Positions 16,758 through 25,312 of a DNA stretch of 64,000 nucleotides are shown piece by piece. Below the pieces are notes generated by a model. It did not search any database and was not told the origin of the DNA. It saw only the letters and a program-made list of their open reading frames with translations. The translations under genes and the position numbers were made by a program. Each line of letters begins with the position of its first letter. The stretch's first letter is position 1. Origin of the DNA: Rahnella woolbedingensis (GTDB lineage: Bacteria; Pseudomonadota; Gammaproteobacteria; Enterobacterales; Enterobacteriaceae); the NCBI RefSeq assembly GCF_003602095.1, contig NZ_RAHH01000011.1, positions 1-64,000 of the forward strand, written 5' to 3'.

Positions 16758-17830
16758 CAGGATTTCCTCTTACGCAGCAGGCCAATTACGCCTTGCGGCA
16801 GAAACAAGGTGACCAGAATAAACATGCCGCCGAGAACAAATTGCCAGTATTCGGGAATGGCGACGGTGAACCAGCTTTTCGCGCCGTTGACGATGCCCGC
16901 GCCGATAATCGGGCCGATCAGCGTGCCGCGTCCGCCAAGCGCCACCCAGATGGCGGCTTCGATGGAGTTGGTTGGCGACATTTCGCTGGGGTTGATGATG
17001 CCGACCTGCGGCACGTACAGCGCGCCCGCCAGCCCGCACAGCATGGCGGAAATCGTCCAGACGAACAGCTTGAAACCTTTCGGATCGTAGCCGCAGAAAA
17101 TCAGCCGGTTTTCGGCGTCGCGCACTGCCGTCAGCACGCGGCCATATTTACTGCGCGCCAGCGCGAAACCGAGCGCAAGGCTGGCGACCAGCACCAGAAC
17201 CGTCGCCAGAAACAGGCCGACACGCGTGCCGGTGGCGGTGACCGGAAAGCCGAGCAGGGTGGTGAAACCGGTGAAACCATTGTTGCCGCCGAAGCCGGTT
17301 TCATTGCGGAAAAACAGCAACATACCGGCGTAGGTCAGCGCTTGCGTCATTATGGAAAAATACACGCCTTTAATTTTTGAGCGGAAAGCGAAATAGCCGA
17401 ACACAAACGCCAGCGCGCCGGGTACCAGAACAATCAGACACAGTGCCCAGGCGAAATGCTGGGTACCTGCCCAGAACCACGGCAGTTCAGTCCACGACAG
17501 AAACGACATGAAATCCGGCACCCCGCTGCCTGCGGCCTGGCGCATTAAATACATGCCCATCGCATAGCCGCCGAGCGCAAAAAACAGTCCGTGACCGAGC
17601 GATAACAAACCGGCGTAGCCCCAGACCAGATCGAGCGCGATCGCGACGATCGCATAGCAAAGGATCTTACCGAGCAGCGTCAGCGTGTAGGTGGAGATCG
17701 CCAGCGGATTAGTGGCGGGCAGCAGCGCCAGAAACGGCATCACAATCAGGATGATGAGCACCAGCGTGCCCACCGAAATCGCAATCTTCGGCGCTTTTTG
17801 TACGCCGGTAATCGTCAGCGGCTGGCTCAT
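16757..17830 (-). CDS. urtC: Urea ABC transporter permease UrtC
   Basis: A 357-residue LivM-type permease with about ten membrane segments. Diagnostic stretches are ALDLVWGYAGLLSLGHGLFFALGGYAMGMYLM and the C-terminal WVALGGRGTLIGPIIGAG. It pairs with UrtB to form the inner-membrane urea channel. It is coupled to urtB upstream and urtD downstream through one-base TGATG overlaps. Confidence 0.94.
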   Translation of the reverse strand: MSQPLTITGVQKAPKIAISVGTLVLIILIVMPFLALLPATNPLAISTYTLTLLGKILCYAIVAIALDLVWGYAGLLSLGHGLFFALGGYAMGMYLMRQAAGSGVPDFMSFLSWTELPWFWAGTQHFAWALCLIVLVPGALAFVFGYFAFRSKIKGVYFSIMTQALTYAGMLLFFRNETGFGGNNGFTGFTTLLGFPVTATGTRVGLFLATVLVLVASLALGFALARSKYGRVLTAVRDAENRLIFCGYDPKGFKLFVWTISAMLCGLAGALYVPQVGIINPSEMSPTNSIEAAIWVALGGRGTLIGPIIGAGIVNGAKSWFTVAIPEYWQFVLGGMFILVTLFLPQGVIGLLRKRKS

Positions 17831-19407
17831 CAGTCAATCACCCTGCCTTTGAAGGCGAAGAGTCCCTGCGGACGTTTCTGGATAAACAGGATTATCAGCG
17901 CGAGGATCAGGATTTTCCCCAGTACTGCGCCAATTTCCGGCTCAAGAATTTTGTTCACGATGCCCAGACCAAAAGCCGCCACCACGGTGCCTGCCAGTTG
18001 TCCGACGCCGCCGAGCACCACCACTAAGAAGGAGTCGATGATGTAGCCCTGACCGAGTTCCGGACCGACGTTACTCAGTTGCGACAGCGCAACGCCGCCC
18101 AGACCGGCGATACCGGAACCGAGGCCGAACGCCAACATATCGACACGTCCGGTCGGTACACCGCAGCAGGCCGCCATCGCGCGATTTTGCGTCACGGCGC
18201 GCACGTTCATGCCGAGGCGCGTTTTATTGAGCAGCAGCCAGGTCAGGCCGAGTACCAGCAATACAAAGATGATCACCGCGATGCGGTTGTACGGCAGCAC
18301 CAGATTGGGCAGCAGCTGAATTCCGCCGGAGAGCCAGCCGGGATTCGCCACCTCGACGTTTTGCGCGCCAAACAGCACGCGCACGCCCTGAATCAGGATC
18401 AGGCTGATGCCCCATGTCGCCAGCAGGGTTTCCAGCGGACGACCGTATAAATGGCGGATGACGGTGCGCTCGAGCGCCATGCCAATCCCCGCCGTGATGA
18501 AAAAGGCCACCGGCAGCGCGACCAGCGGATACAGTGCCAGCAGCCCCGGCGTGTAGTGCTGAAACAGCGACTGCACCATGTAAGTCGAATAGGAGCCGAG
18601 CATTAACATCTCGCCGTGCGCCATGTTAATCACGCCCAGCAAACCGTAAGTGATCGCCAGACCGAGCGCGGCGAGCAGCAGAATCGAGCCGAGCGATAAA
18701 CCGGTAAAGGCCTGCCCAAGTAAATCGCCGATCATCAGGCGATGCTGCACGGCTTTCAGGCTGGCCAGCGCGGCGTTACGCACTGTGGCATCAGGCTCGG
18801 TTTTCGGATCCGTCAGACTTTGCAAACGGCCTTGTGTGTCCGGATCGCCCGATGTGCCGAGCAGTTCAACGGCTTTCAGACGTATCTGCGGGCTGGGATC
18901 GGCCAGCTGTAAATTTGCCAGCGCGATGGAAAGGGCGTCGTGAACCGTGCTGTCTTTTTCCAGTTCAAGACGATGCGTCAGCAGCGGCAACTGATCGGCC
19001 TGCGCTTCACGTTGTAAGGATTTGGCGGCCTGCAAGCGAACGGCGCTGTCGTTGCTGACCAGACGGTGCGCGGAAAGCGCGTTGGCAATCAAAATACGCA
19101 GGCGGTTGTTCAGCCAGACTTTCCTGGCCTCGCCCTGCGGTTTGACGTCGCCCTCCAGCGGCGTCAGATGATCGCCGTTCTGGATGAACGCGTGTTTTGC
19201 TTCGTCGATGACGACGTTTTCCTGCTTCAGCGCCTCGAGCAGCGGCAGCCTTTCCGGCTGCGGATCCGTCGCCCAAAGCTGTAATAACGTGGCCTGCTGA
19301 CTGCGGCTGGCGGCAGCAAAGTCATTCGCCGCACCCGCCTCGGCCAGAAGCGGAAGGCAACAAAGCAGGAAAAGCAGTGGCCTGAAGTGAGATAAAAAAT
19401 GCGTCAT
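17830..19407 (-). CDS. urtB: Urea ABC transporter permease UrtB
   Basis: A 525-residue LivH-type permease. Residues 1-25 are a signal peptide. An N-terminal soluble domain of about 200 residues follows, with HEAT-like helical repeats (for example LQLADPSPQIRLKAVELLG). The membrane permease part begins near residue 225 (LSLGSILLLAALGLAITYGLLGVINMAHGE). This extended N-terminus is the usual form of proteobacterial UrtB. It ends with FIQKRPQGLFAFKGR and its stop overlaps the urtC start. A repetitive GC-rich inverted element lies between it and urtA. Confidence 0.93.
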   Translation of the reverse strand: MTHFLSHFRPLLFLLCCLPLLAEAGAANDFAAASRSQQATLLQLWATDPQPERLPLLEALKQENVVIDEAKHAFIQNGDHLTPLEGDVKPQGEARKVWLNNRLRILIANALSAHRLVSNDSAVRLQAAKSLQREAQADQLPLLTHRLELEKDSTVHDALSIALANLQLADPSPQIRLKAVELLGTSGDPDTQGRLQSLTDPKTEPDATVRNAALASLKAVQHRLMIGDLLGQAFTGLSLGSILLLAALGLAITYGLLGVINMAHGEMLMLGSYSTYMVQSLFQHYTPGLLALYPLVALPVAFFITAGIGMALERTVIRHLYGRPLETLLATWGISLILIQGVRVLFGAQNVEVANPGWLSGGIQLLPNLVLPYNRIAVIIFVLLVLGLTWLLLNKTRLGMNVRAVTQNRAMAACCGVPTGRVDMLAFGLGSGIAGLGGVALSQLSNVGPELGQGYIIDSFLVVVLGGVGQLAGTVVAAFGLGIVNKILEPEIGAVLGKILILALIILFIQKRPQGLFAFKGRVID

Positions 19408-19437
19408 GATATTTTCCTGTTGCCCGGAGTTCGTTGC

Positions 19438-19533
19438 TAAACCCCCTCCCAGCCTCCCCCTTCGCAGGGGGAGGAGTGAAAAGCGCCGATCTGCTCCCTC
19501 CCCTGCGAAGAGGAGGGTTGGGGTGGGGTATTA
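19438..19533. repeat. REP-like inverted repeat pair between urtA and urtB
   Basis: Two imperfect inverted halves: a C-rich arm at about 19439-19476 and a G-rich arm at about 19490-19532. Each contains its own small palindrome around TTCGCAGG or CTGCGAAG. The same units recur at 63291-63476. It sits inside the operon, where such elements often stabilise upstream mRNA. Here that would favour urtA, which encodes the binding protein needed in excess. Confidence 0.85.
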
Positions 19534-19551
19534 ATGGCGACTCATGAATTA

Positions 19552-20820
19552 TCAGTGAGTCGTCTTCACCGGGGTATCTGGTTTTTTATCGTTACCCGCG
19601 ATGTATGGGCTCCACGGCTGGGCGCGGATAGGTTTGTCGGTCTGCCAGACCACGTTGAACTGACCGTTGGATTCGATTTCGCCGATCATCACGGGTTTGT
19701 GCAGGTGATGGTTGGTTTTATCCATGGTCAGTGTGAAGCCAGAAGGTGCAGCGAAGGTTTGTCCGGCCATGGCGGCGCGGACTTTATCCACATCCGTCGT
19801 CCCGGCTTTTTCCACCGCCTGCGCCCACATATGGATGCCGACATAGGTCGCTTCCATCGGGTCGTTGGTGACAGCGGTATCGGCGTTTGGCAGTTTGTGA
19901 GCTTTGGCGTAGGCCTTCCATTCGGCCACGAATTTCTTGTTGGTCGGGTTATCAACAGACTGGAAGTAGTTCCATGCCGCGAGGTCACCGACCAGGGGTT
20001 TGGTGTCGATGCCGCGCAGTTCTTCTTCGCCAACCGAGAACGCCACTACCGGCACATCGGTCGCTTTCACGCCCTGGTTCGCCAGTTCTTTGTAGAACGG
20101 CACATTGGAATCGCCGTTGATGGTGGAGATCACCGCAGTTTTGCCGCCGGCGGAGAATTTCTTAATGTTGGAAACGATGGTCTGATAATCGCTGTATCCG
20201 AACGGCGTATAGACTTCTTCGATATCGCTGTCTTTCACGCCTTTGGAATGCAGGAAGGCGCGCAGGATTTTGTTGGTGGTGCGCGGATACACATAGTCCG
20301 TGCCGAGCAGGAAGAAGCGTTTAGCCGCACCGCCGTCTTCACTCATCAGATATTCCACCGCCGGAATAGCCTGCTGGTTAGGCGCGGCGCCGGTGTAGAA
20401 CACGTTTGGCGACATCTCTTCGCCTTCGTACTGCACCGGATAGAACAGCAGACCGTTCAGCTCTTCAAATACCGGCAGCACCGATTTACGCGACACCGAC
20501 GTCCAGCAGCCGAACACCACCGCGACTTTATCCTGCGTCAGCAACTGGCGGGCTTTTTCGGCAAACAGCGGCCAGTTAGAGGCCGGATCGACTACCACCG
20601 GCTCCAGCTTTTTACCCAGCACGCCGCCGTGGGCGTTGATGTCGTCAATGGTCATCAGTGCGATGTCTTTGAGCGGCGTTTCTGAAATGGCCATGGTGCC
20701 GGAAAGCGAATGCATGATACCGACTTTAATGGTGTCGGCAGCCTGGGCGCTCCAGGCTAAGCCCATGCTGACTACGGTGGCGGAAAGAGCAAAGGCTTTA
20801 ATAAAACGTCGACGTTGCAT
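19552..20820 (-). CDS. urtA: Urea ABC transporter substrate-binding protein UrtA
   Basis: A 422-residue periplasmic urea-binding protein of the Leu/Ile/Val-binding fold. The N-terminus MQRRRFIKAFALSATVV has a twin-arginine pattern (RRRFIK) before the hydrophobic core, so export may use the Tat path; cleavage is after AQAA. The mature start DTIKVGIMHSLSGTMAISET is diagnostic of UrtA/FmdD. I chose the ATG at 20820; the longer frame to 21003 runs into the GntR gene. It lies 85 bases downstream of gntR and 144 bases upstream of urtB. Confidence 0.94.
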   Translation of the reverse strand: MQRRRFIKAFALSATVVSMGLAWSAQAADTIKVGIMHSLSGTMAISETPLKDIALMTIDDINAHGGVLGKKLEPVVVDPASNWPLFAEKARQLLTQDKVAVVFGCWTSVSRKSVLPVFEELNGLLFYPVQYEGEEMSPNVFYTGAAPNQQAIPAVEYLMSEDGGAAKRFFLLGTDYVYPRTTNKILRAFLHSKGVKDSDIEEVYTPFGYSDYQTIVSNIKKFSAGGKTAVISTINGDSNVPFYKELANQGVKATDVPVVAFSVGEEELRGIDTKPLVGDLAAWNYFQSVDNPTNKKFVAEWKAYAKAHKLPNADTAVTNDPMEATYVGIHMWAQAVEKAGTTDVDKVRAAMAGQTFAAPSGFTLTMDKTNHHLHKPVMIGEIESNGQFNVVWQTDKPIRAQPWSPYIAGNDKKPDTPVKTTH

Positions 20821-20905
20821 AGATGAATCCTCTGTAAAAATGCTGTGATTTAAATAAGTTAAGAGAACGCTGTTATGGTGAAAGTCGAAAAAACATTTAA
20901 AAAAG

Positions 20906-21628
20906 TCATGACGGGTTGCCCTCGTCACTCTCCGCCCGCGCCCGGTGCAGCATATGCAGAGTAATTTTGCGCACCTCGGCTTTACTGACGGCAATGTGAT
21001 CATGTAGCTGACGCTGTGCCTCCTCAGTTTGTTGATGAATGATGGCGAGCAAAATGCTCGCGTGTTCTTTGTAAGTGGCGTTCACACGCTCACCTTTGGT
21101 GAAATCCAGCCGCCGGATGATGCGGATTTTCTCCGTCAGCTCGCGATGTATTCGCGCCATCTCGGCGTTACCGGCGGCCGCCACCAGCGTCATGTGAAAC
21201 TCTTCGTCATAACGCGAAACCAGCTGACCGTCTTCGAGTTGCGGCTGGTCAATCCAGAACGCTTTCAGCCCGGCAAGTTGTAACGGCTGCAGGGACGGCG
21301 GAAGGGCGCAAAGACGTTTCACCGCTTCCAGTTCCAGCACGATGCGCAGATCATAAAGTTGCTCGAAAAAGTCGAAATCGAACGGACGAACCTGCCAGCC
21401 GCTGCGGAAAAACACCTCGACGTAGCCTTCGTGTTCCAGCCAGAACAGCGCCTGACGCACCGGTGTCCGGCTGACGTCCATCCGGTCGGCGATGTCGTTT
21501 TCGCTGAACCGGTCGCCCGGCAGCAGACGAAAGCTGAAAATGTCGTCTTTCAGCTGCTGATAAATACGTTCCGCCAGTCCTTCCGGACGGCTTTTACTGC
21601 GTGAAGATTTCGGGCCCGTCAGTTGCAT
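20906..21628 (-). CDS. GntR-family (FCD) regulator of the urea operon
   Basis: A 240-residue regulator. A winged helix occupies residues 15-80 (GLAERIYQQLKDDI ... SENDIADRMDVSRTPVRQALFWLEHEGYVEV). An all-helical FCD ligand domain follows (LYDLRIVLELEAVKRL ... YDEEFHMTLVAAAGN). I chose the ATG at 21628, with AGGGAA before it; a longer frame overlaps uca. It sits inside the operon between uca and urtA, so it most likely controls these genes. A matching operator lies upstream of atzF at 27179. The effector may be urea, allophanate or another urea derivative; this is inference. Confidence 0.87.
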   Translation of the reverse strand: MQLTGPKSSRSKSRPEGLAERIYQQLKDDIFSFRLLPGDRFSENDIADRMDVSRTPVRQALFWLEHEGYVEVFFRSGWQVRPFDFDFFEQLYDLRIVLELEAVKRLCALPPSLQPLQLAGLKAFWIDQPQLEDGQLVSRYDEEFHMTLVAAAGNAEMARIHRELTEKIRIIRRLDFTKGERVNATYKEHASILLAIIHQQTEEAQRQLHDHIAVSKAEVRKITLHMLHRARAESDEGNPS

Positions 21629-21654
21629 GAAATATTCCCTGTTTGTCGATAGCG

Positions 21655-24600
21655 TTAAACGGCTGCGTCCAGCCACAGCAAGGCATCACCCGGCCCGACC
21701 GGACGGCCCTGCTGGCAACTGATTTTCAGTACGGTTCCGGCACATGGCGCATTCACCGAGAGTTCCATTTTCATGGCTTCGACCACGATCAGCGGCTGGC
21801 CTTCTTCGACCTGCTGACCCGGCTCCACCAGGATTTTCCAGACGTTACCGTTGAGGTCAGCGCTGACTAAATGCCCGTCCTGACCTGCATCGTCTTCCAC
21901 CCACTGCACGGCATTGGCGGCGGCTTCCACTGCGGCGCTTTCCGCTTCGTGCCAGTGCGCAACTTCGCGGGTAAAGGCTTCTGACTGCTTTGTGCGGAAA
22001 TCAGCAATATCGGCGGCGTTATCAGCAAGAAATTGCGTATATTGCGTAAAATCGAACTCGGTCTCTTCGATGCGAACTTGTGTGCGGCCTTCGCGGAACG
22101 CCTCGCGCTGAATGTCCAGTTCGGCTTCGGTGACCTCGTAGAAGCGCACCTGATCGAAGAAGTGCAGCAGCCACGGCTCGCCGTTTTTAGACTGCTCGTT
22201 GCTGAGACTTTTATTTTTAAGGAAGGTGTTCCAGATCGGCAGCGTGCGGCCAACCAGCTGATAGCCACCCGGCGAATCCATGCCATAAATGCACATGTAC
22301 ATGCCGCCGATACCGACCGTGCCTTCAGCGGTGAACGTGCGTGCCGGGTTGTATTTGGAACTGAGCAGACGATGGCGCGGATCGACAGGCACCGCACAAG
22401 GCGCGCCGAGATAGACATCGCCGAGCCCGAGGATCAGATAGCTGGCGTCGAGGATGATGTTTTTCACTGCTTCGCGGCTCGCCAGCCCGTTGGTGCGCTG
22501 GATGAAATCGACGTTATTCGGCAGCCACGGCGCGTCGGCGCGCACGGTTTGCTGATAACGTTCGACTGCACCGAGCGTGGCGGAATCTTCAAAGGCCATC
22601 GGCATATGTACGATGCGGGTCGGGATTTTGAGCTGGCTGACATCAGTCAGGTTGTGTTCCAGCGTCAGCAAATGCTGGAGCAGCGCCGTCTGATGCAGCA
22701 CGCGGCTGTCGTAGCGGATTTGCAGCGAACGCACGCCCGGAGAAAGTTCTTCAATGCCCGGCTGGCCCGCGGCTTTGATGGCGTTCATCAGCAGATAAAT
22801 GCGCATACGCACCGCCAGATCCAGCACGTTATCGCCGTACTCAATCAGCACGTAGCCGTCGCCCGCCTGACGGTATTCCACCGACGGACAGTCTGCTGTG
22901 GCCGGTAGGGCCGCAAGAATAGTGGCGGATGCGGTGGTATCCGGCAGCAGCGACGGCACCGGCAGCGCCATCGCGTTAACCGGCATCAGCGAATCGAGCG
23001 TGCCCTGCTGCGCCAGTTCCAGCGCCTGCGCCTGTTCAAAACTGATCGGATGGAAACGGATCTTATCGCCCGGTTTTACCTGTCCGACTTTCCACAATTC
23101 GGCTTTAGCGATGGTCACCGGGCAGACGAAACCGCCGAGGCTTGGCCCGTCGCGGGTCAGAATGACCGGGAAATCGCCGGTGAAGTTAATCGCGCCGATA
23201 GCGTATTCACAGTCATGCACGTTCGACGGATGCAGACCGGCTTCGCCGCCGTCCTGCCGCGCCCACTGCGGTTTCGGGCCGACCAGCCGCACACCGAGAC
23301 GGTTAGAGTTGTAATGCACCTGCCATTCAGATTGAAAGAAAATGTCGATGGATTCTTTGGTGAAAAAATCCGGTGCGCCGTGCGGCCCGTAAAGCACGCC
23401 GATATTCCAGATATCACCGTAAGGCGGCACGATATTTTCCGCCGCTGCCAGTGGTAAACCAACCGGGGCAGGCGTGGTGCAGGCGGCGAGTTCCGGCTGC
23501 GAAACGGTCAGCATATCGGCGACGCGCAGCGTGCGGCCTGCGTGCCCGCCAAACTGCCCGAGCGCAAAGGTGGAGCGGCTGCCGAGATAGACCGGCACGT
23601 CGAAACCGTTACGCACCGCGAGATAGGTACGGCAACCCTGCGTCGCGCGCCCCAGTGTCAGCGTCTGACCGGCTTTTACATCCACCGGCTGCCAGTAAGA
23701 AACCGGTTCGCCATTGAGCGTGGCAGGACAACGTGCGCCGGTCAGGGCGATAATTGCGTCGCAATGAAAACGCAGCACGGGCCCCTGTAATGTGAACTCC
23801 AGACCGGCGGCATCCAGATGATTACCGACAATGCGGTTGGCGAGGCGGAAGGCAAAATCGTCCATCGGGCCGGAAGGCGGCACGCCGACATCCCAGTAAC
23901 CGAGACGTCCCGGATAATCCTGCACGCTGCTGTACGTGCCGGGCGCGATGACTTCGATGGCTTTCGGTGCATAGGCAAAACTGTCGAGCATCCGCGTCCA
24001 CATGTTTCCGTCGCGGAACACCGGCGTGGCGACCACCTGACGCAGATAATCAATGTTGGTGGCGATGCCGTGCAAACGCGTAGCAGCCAGCGCGGCAGAC
24101 ATTTTTGCCAGCGCGTCCTGCCGGTCCGTACCGTGAACAATCAGTTTGGCGATCATCGGGTCGTAAAACGCCGACACTTCGCTGCCGGTAGAAACCCAGC
24201 CGTCGACACGCACGTCTTCAGGGAAAAATACTTCGGTCAGAACACCGGGGCTTGGCTGGAAGTTCTTCAGCGGATCTTCGGCGTAAATACGCACTTCTAC
24301 CGAGACGCCCTGCGGGGCTTTTTCCATCGCAGACCAGTCCAGAGGCTCGTCTGCGGCGACTTTCAGCATGCAGTCGATGAGATCTAAACCGGTGACCATT
24401 TCGGTGACCGGATGCTCCACCTGCAAACGGGTATTCACTTCGAGGAAATAAAATTCGTCGCGCGCGGCGTCATAGATAAATTCAACGGTTCCGGCACTGC
24501 GGTAATTTACCGATTCACCCAGCTGCACGGCGGCGCGGTGTAATGCTTCGCGGCTGGCCTGCGGCAGATTTGGCGCAGGCGTTTCTTCCACCACTTTCTG

Positions 24601-25302
24601 ATTACGACGCTGCAACGAACAGTCACGTTCCCCGAGCGCCACCACGCGGCCTTTACCGTCGCCAAAAATCTGCACTTCGACGTGACGGGCGCGATCGACA
24701 AAGCGTTCCAGAAATACACCGGCGTCGCGGAAAAACTGCTCGCCGAGACGCTTCACGCTGTCCCACGCGGCGCGCAATGCCTCTTCGTCGTCACAGCGTG
24801 TCAGGCCAATGCCCCCGCCGCCAGCGGTACTTTTCAGCATGATCGGGTAACCGATGTCTGCGGCTGCTTTGACGGCATCTTCAATGCTTGCGAGCAAACC
24901 GGTGCCCGGCGTCATTGGAACATTCGCAGCCCCGGCTAATTCGCGGGCGCGGTGTTTAAGGCCAAACTCGCGGATTTGTCCGGCAGTCGGCCCGATAAAC
25001 GCAATTCCCGCCGCTTCACAGGCATCGGCGAATTCTGCGCTTTCGGATAAAAAGCCGTATCCCGGATAAATTGCCTGTGCGCCGGTTTTTTTCGCGGCGG
25101 CCAGAATTTTGTCGATCATCAGGTAGCTTTCACTGGCCTTTTCGCCGCCCAGTGCGATAGCGATATCGGCCTGCGTGACGTGTGGTGCGTTGCGGTCAGC
25201 GTCGGAATAAACAGCCACGCTGGTGACGCCCAGGCGTTTCAGCGTCCGGATGGCGCGGCAGGCGATTTCGCCACGGTTAGCAATTAAAACGGTGTTAAAC
25301 AT
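21655..25302 (-). CDS. uca: Urea carboxylase
   Basis: A 1215-residue biotin enzyme that carboxylates urea to allophanate with ATP and bicarbonate, the first step of the urea amidolyase path. Domains in order: biotin carboxylase (residues 1-450; FNTVLIANRGEIACRAIRTL, ATP-grasp loop STAGGGGIGL, FLEVNTRLQVEHPVTE); KipA- and KipI-like carboxyltransferase domains (about 460-1080; YWDVGVPPSGPMD, GPSLGGF, GDVYLGAPCAVPVDPRHR); and a C-terminal biotinyl domain with VEAMKMEL. The full domain set is present with no break. The ATG at 25302 follows GAGGG that overlaps the atzF stop, ten bases upstream. A GTG at 25308 is also in frame. Confidence 0.95.
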   Translation of the reverse strand: MFNTVLIANRGEIACRAIRTLKRLGVTSVAVYSDADRNAPHVTQADIAIALGGEKASESYLMIDKILAAAKKTGAQAIYPGYGFLSESAEFADACEAAGIAFIGPTAGQIREFGLKHRARELAGAANVPMTPGTGLLASIEDAVKAAADIGYPIMLKSTAGGGGIGLTRCDDEEALRAAWDSVKRLGEQFFRDAGVFLERFVDRARHVEVQIFGDGKGRVVALGERDCSLQRRNQKVVEETPAPNLPQASREALHRAAVQLGESVNYRSAGTVEFIYDAARDEFYFLEVNTRLQVEHPVTEMVTGLDLIDCMLKVAADEPLDWSAMEKAPQGVSVEVRIYAEDPLKNFQPSPGVLTEVFFPEDVRVDGWVSTGSEVSAFYDPMIAKLIVHGTDRQDALAKMSAALAATRLHGIATNIDYLRQVVATPVFRDGNMWTRMLDSFAYAPKAIEVIAPGTYSSVQDYPGRLGYWDVGVPPSGPMDDFAFRLANRIVGNHLDAAGLEFTLQGPVLRFHCDAIIALTGARCPATLNGEPVSYWQPVDVKAGQTLTLGRATQGCRTYLAVRNGFDVPVYLGSRSTFALGQFGGHAGRTLRVADMLTVSQPELAACTTPAPVGLPLAAAENIVPPYGDIWNIGVLYGPHGAPDFFTKESIDIFFQSEWQVHYNSNRLGVRLVGPKPQWARQDGGEAGLHPSNVHDCEYAIGAINFTGDFPVILTRDGPSLGGFVCPVTIAKAELWKVGQVKPGDKIRFHPISFEQAQALELAQQGTLDSLMPVNAMALPVPSLLPDTTASATILAALPATADCPSVEYRQAGDGYVLIEYGDNVLDLAVRMRIYLLMNAIKAAGQPGIEELSPGVRSLQIRYDSRVLHQTALLQHLLTLEHNLTDVSQLKIPTRIVHMPMAFEDSATLGAVERYQQTVRADAPWLPNNVDFIQRTNGLASREAVKNIILDASYLILGLGDVYLGAPCAVPVDPRHRLLSSKYNPARTFTAEGTVGIGGMYMCIYGMDSPGGYQLVGRTLPIWNTFLKNKSLSNEQSKNGEPWLLHFFDQVRFYEVTEAELDIQREAFREGRTQVRIEETEFDFTQYTQFLADNAADIADFRTKQSEAFTREVAHWHEAESAAVEAAANAVQWVEDDAGQDGHLVSADLNGNVWKILVEPGQQVEEGQPLIVVEAMKMELSVNAPCAGTVLKISCQQGRPVGPGDALLWLDAAV

Positions 25303-25312
25303 GTGCACGCCC

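Noticed and set aside
19438-19533. Intrinsic terminator between urtA and urtB
   Set aside because: The arms are long and GC-rich with no T-run, and the same units occur elsewhere; a REP-type element fits better.
19534-20685. 383-codon rightward ORF opposite urtA
   Set aside because: A long antisense frame that follows from GC-rich codon bias; urtA itself is certain.
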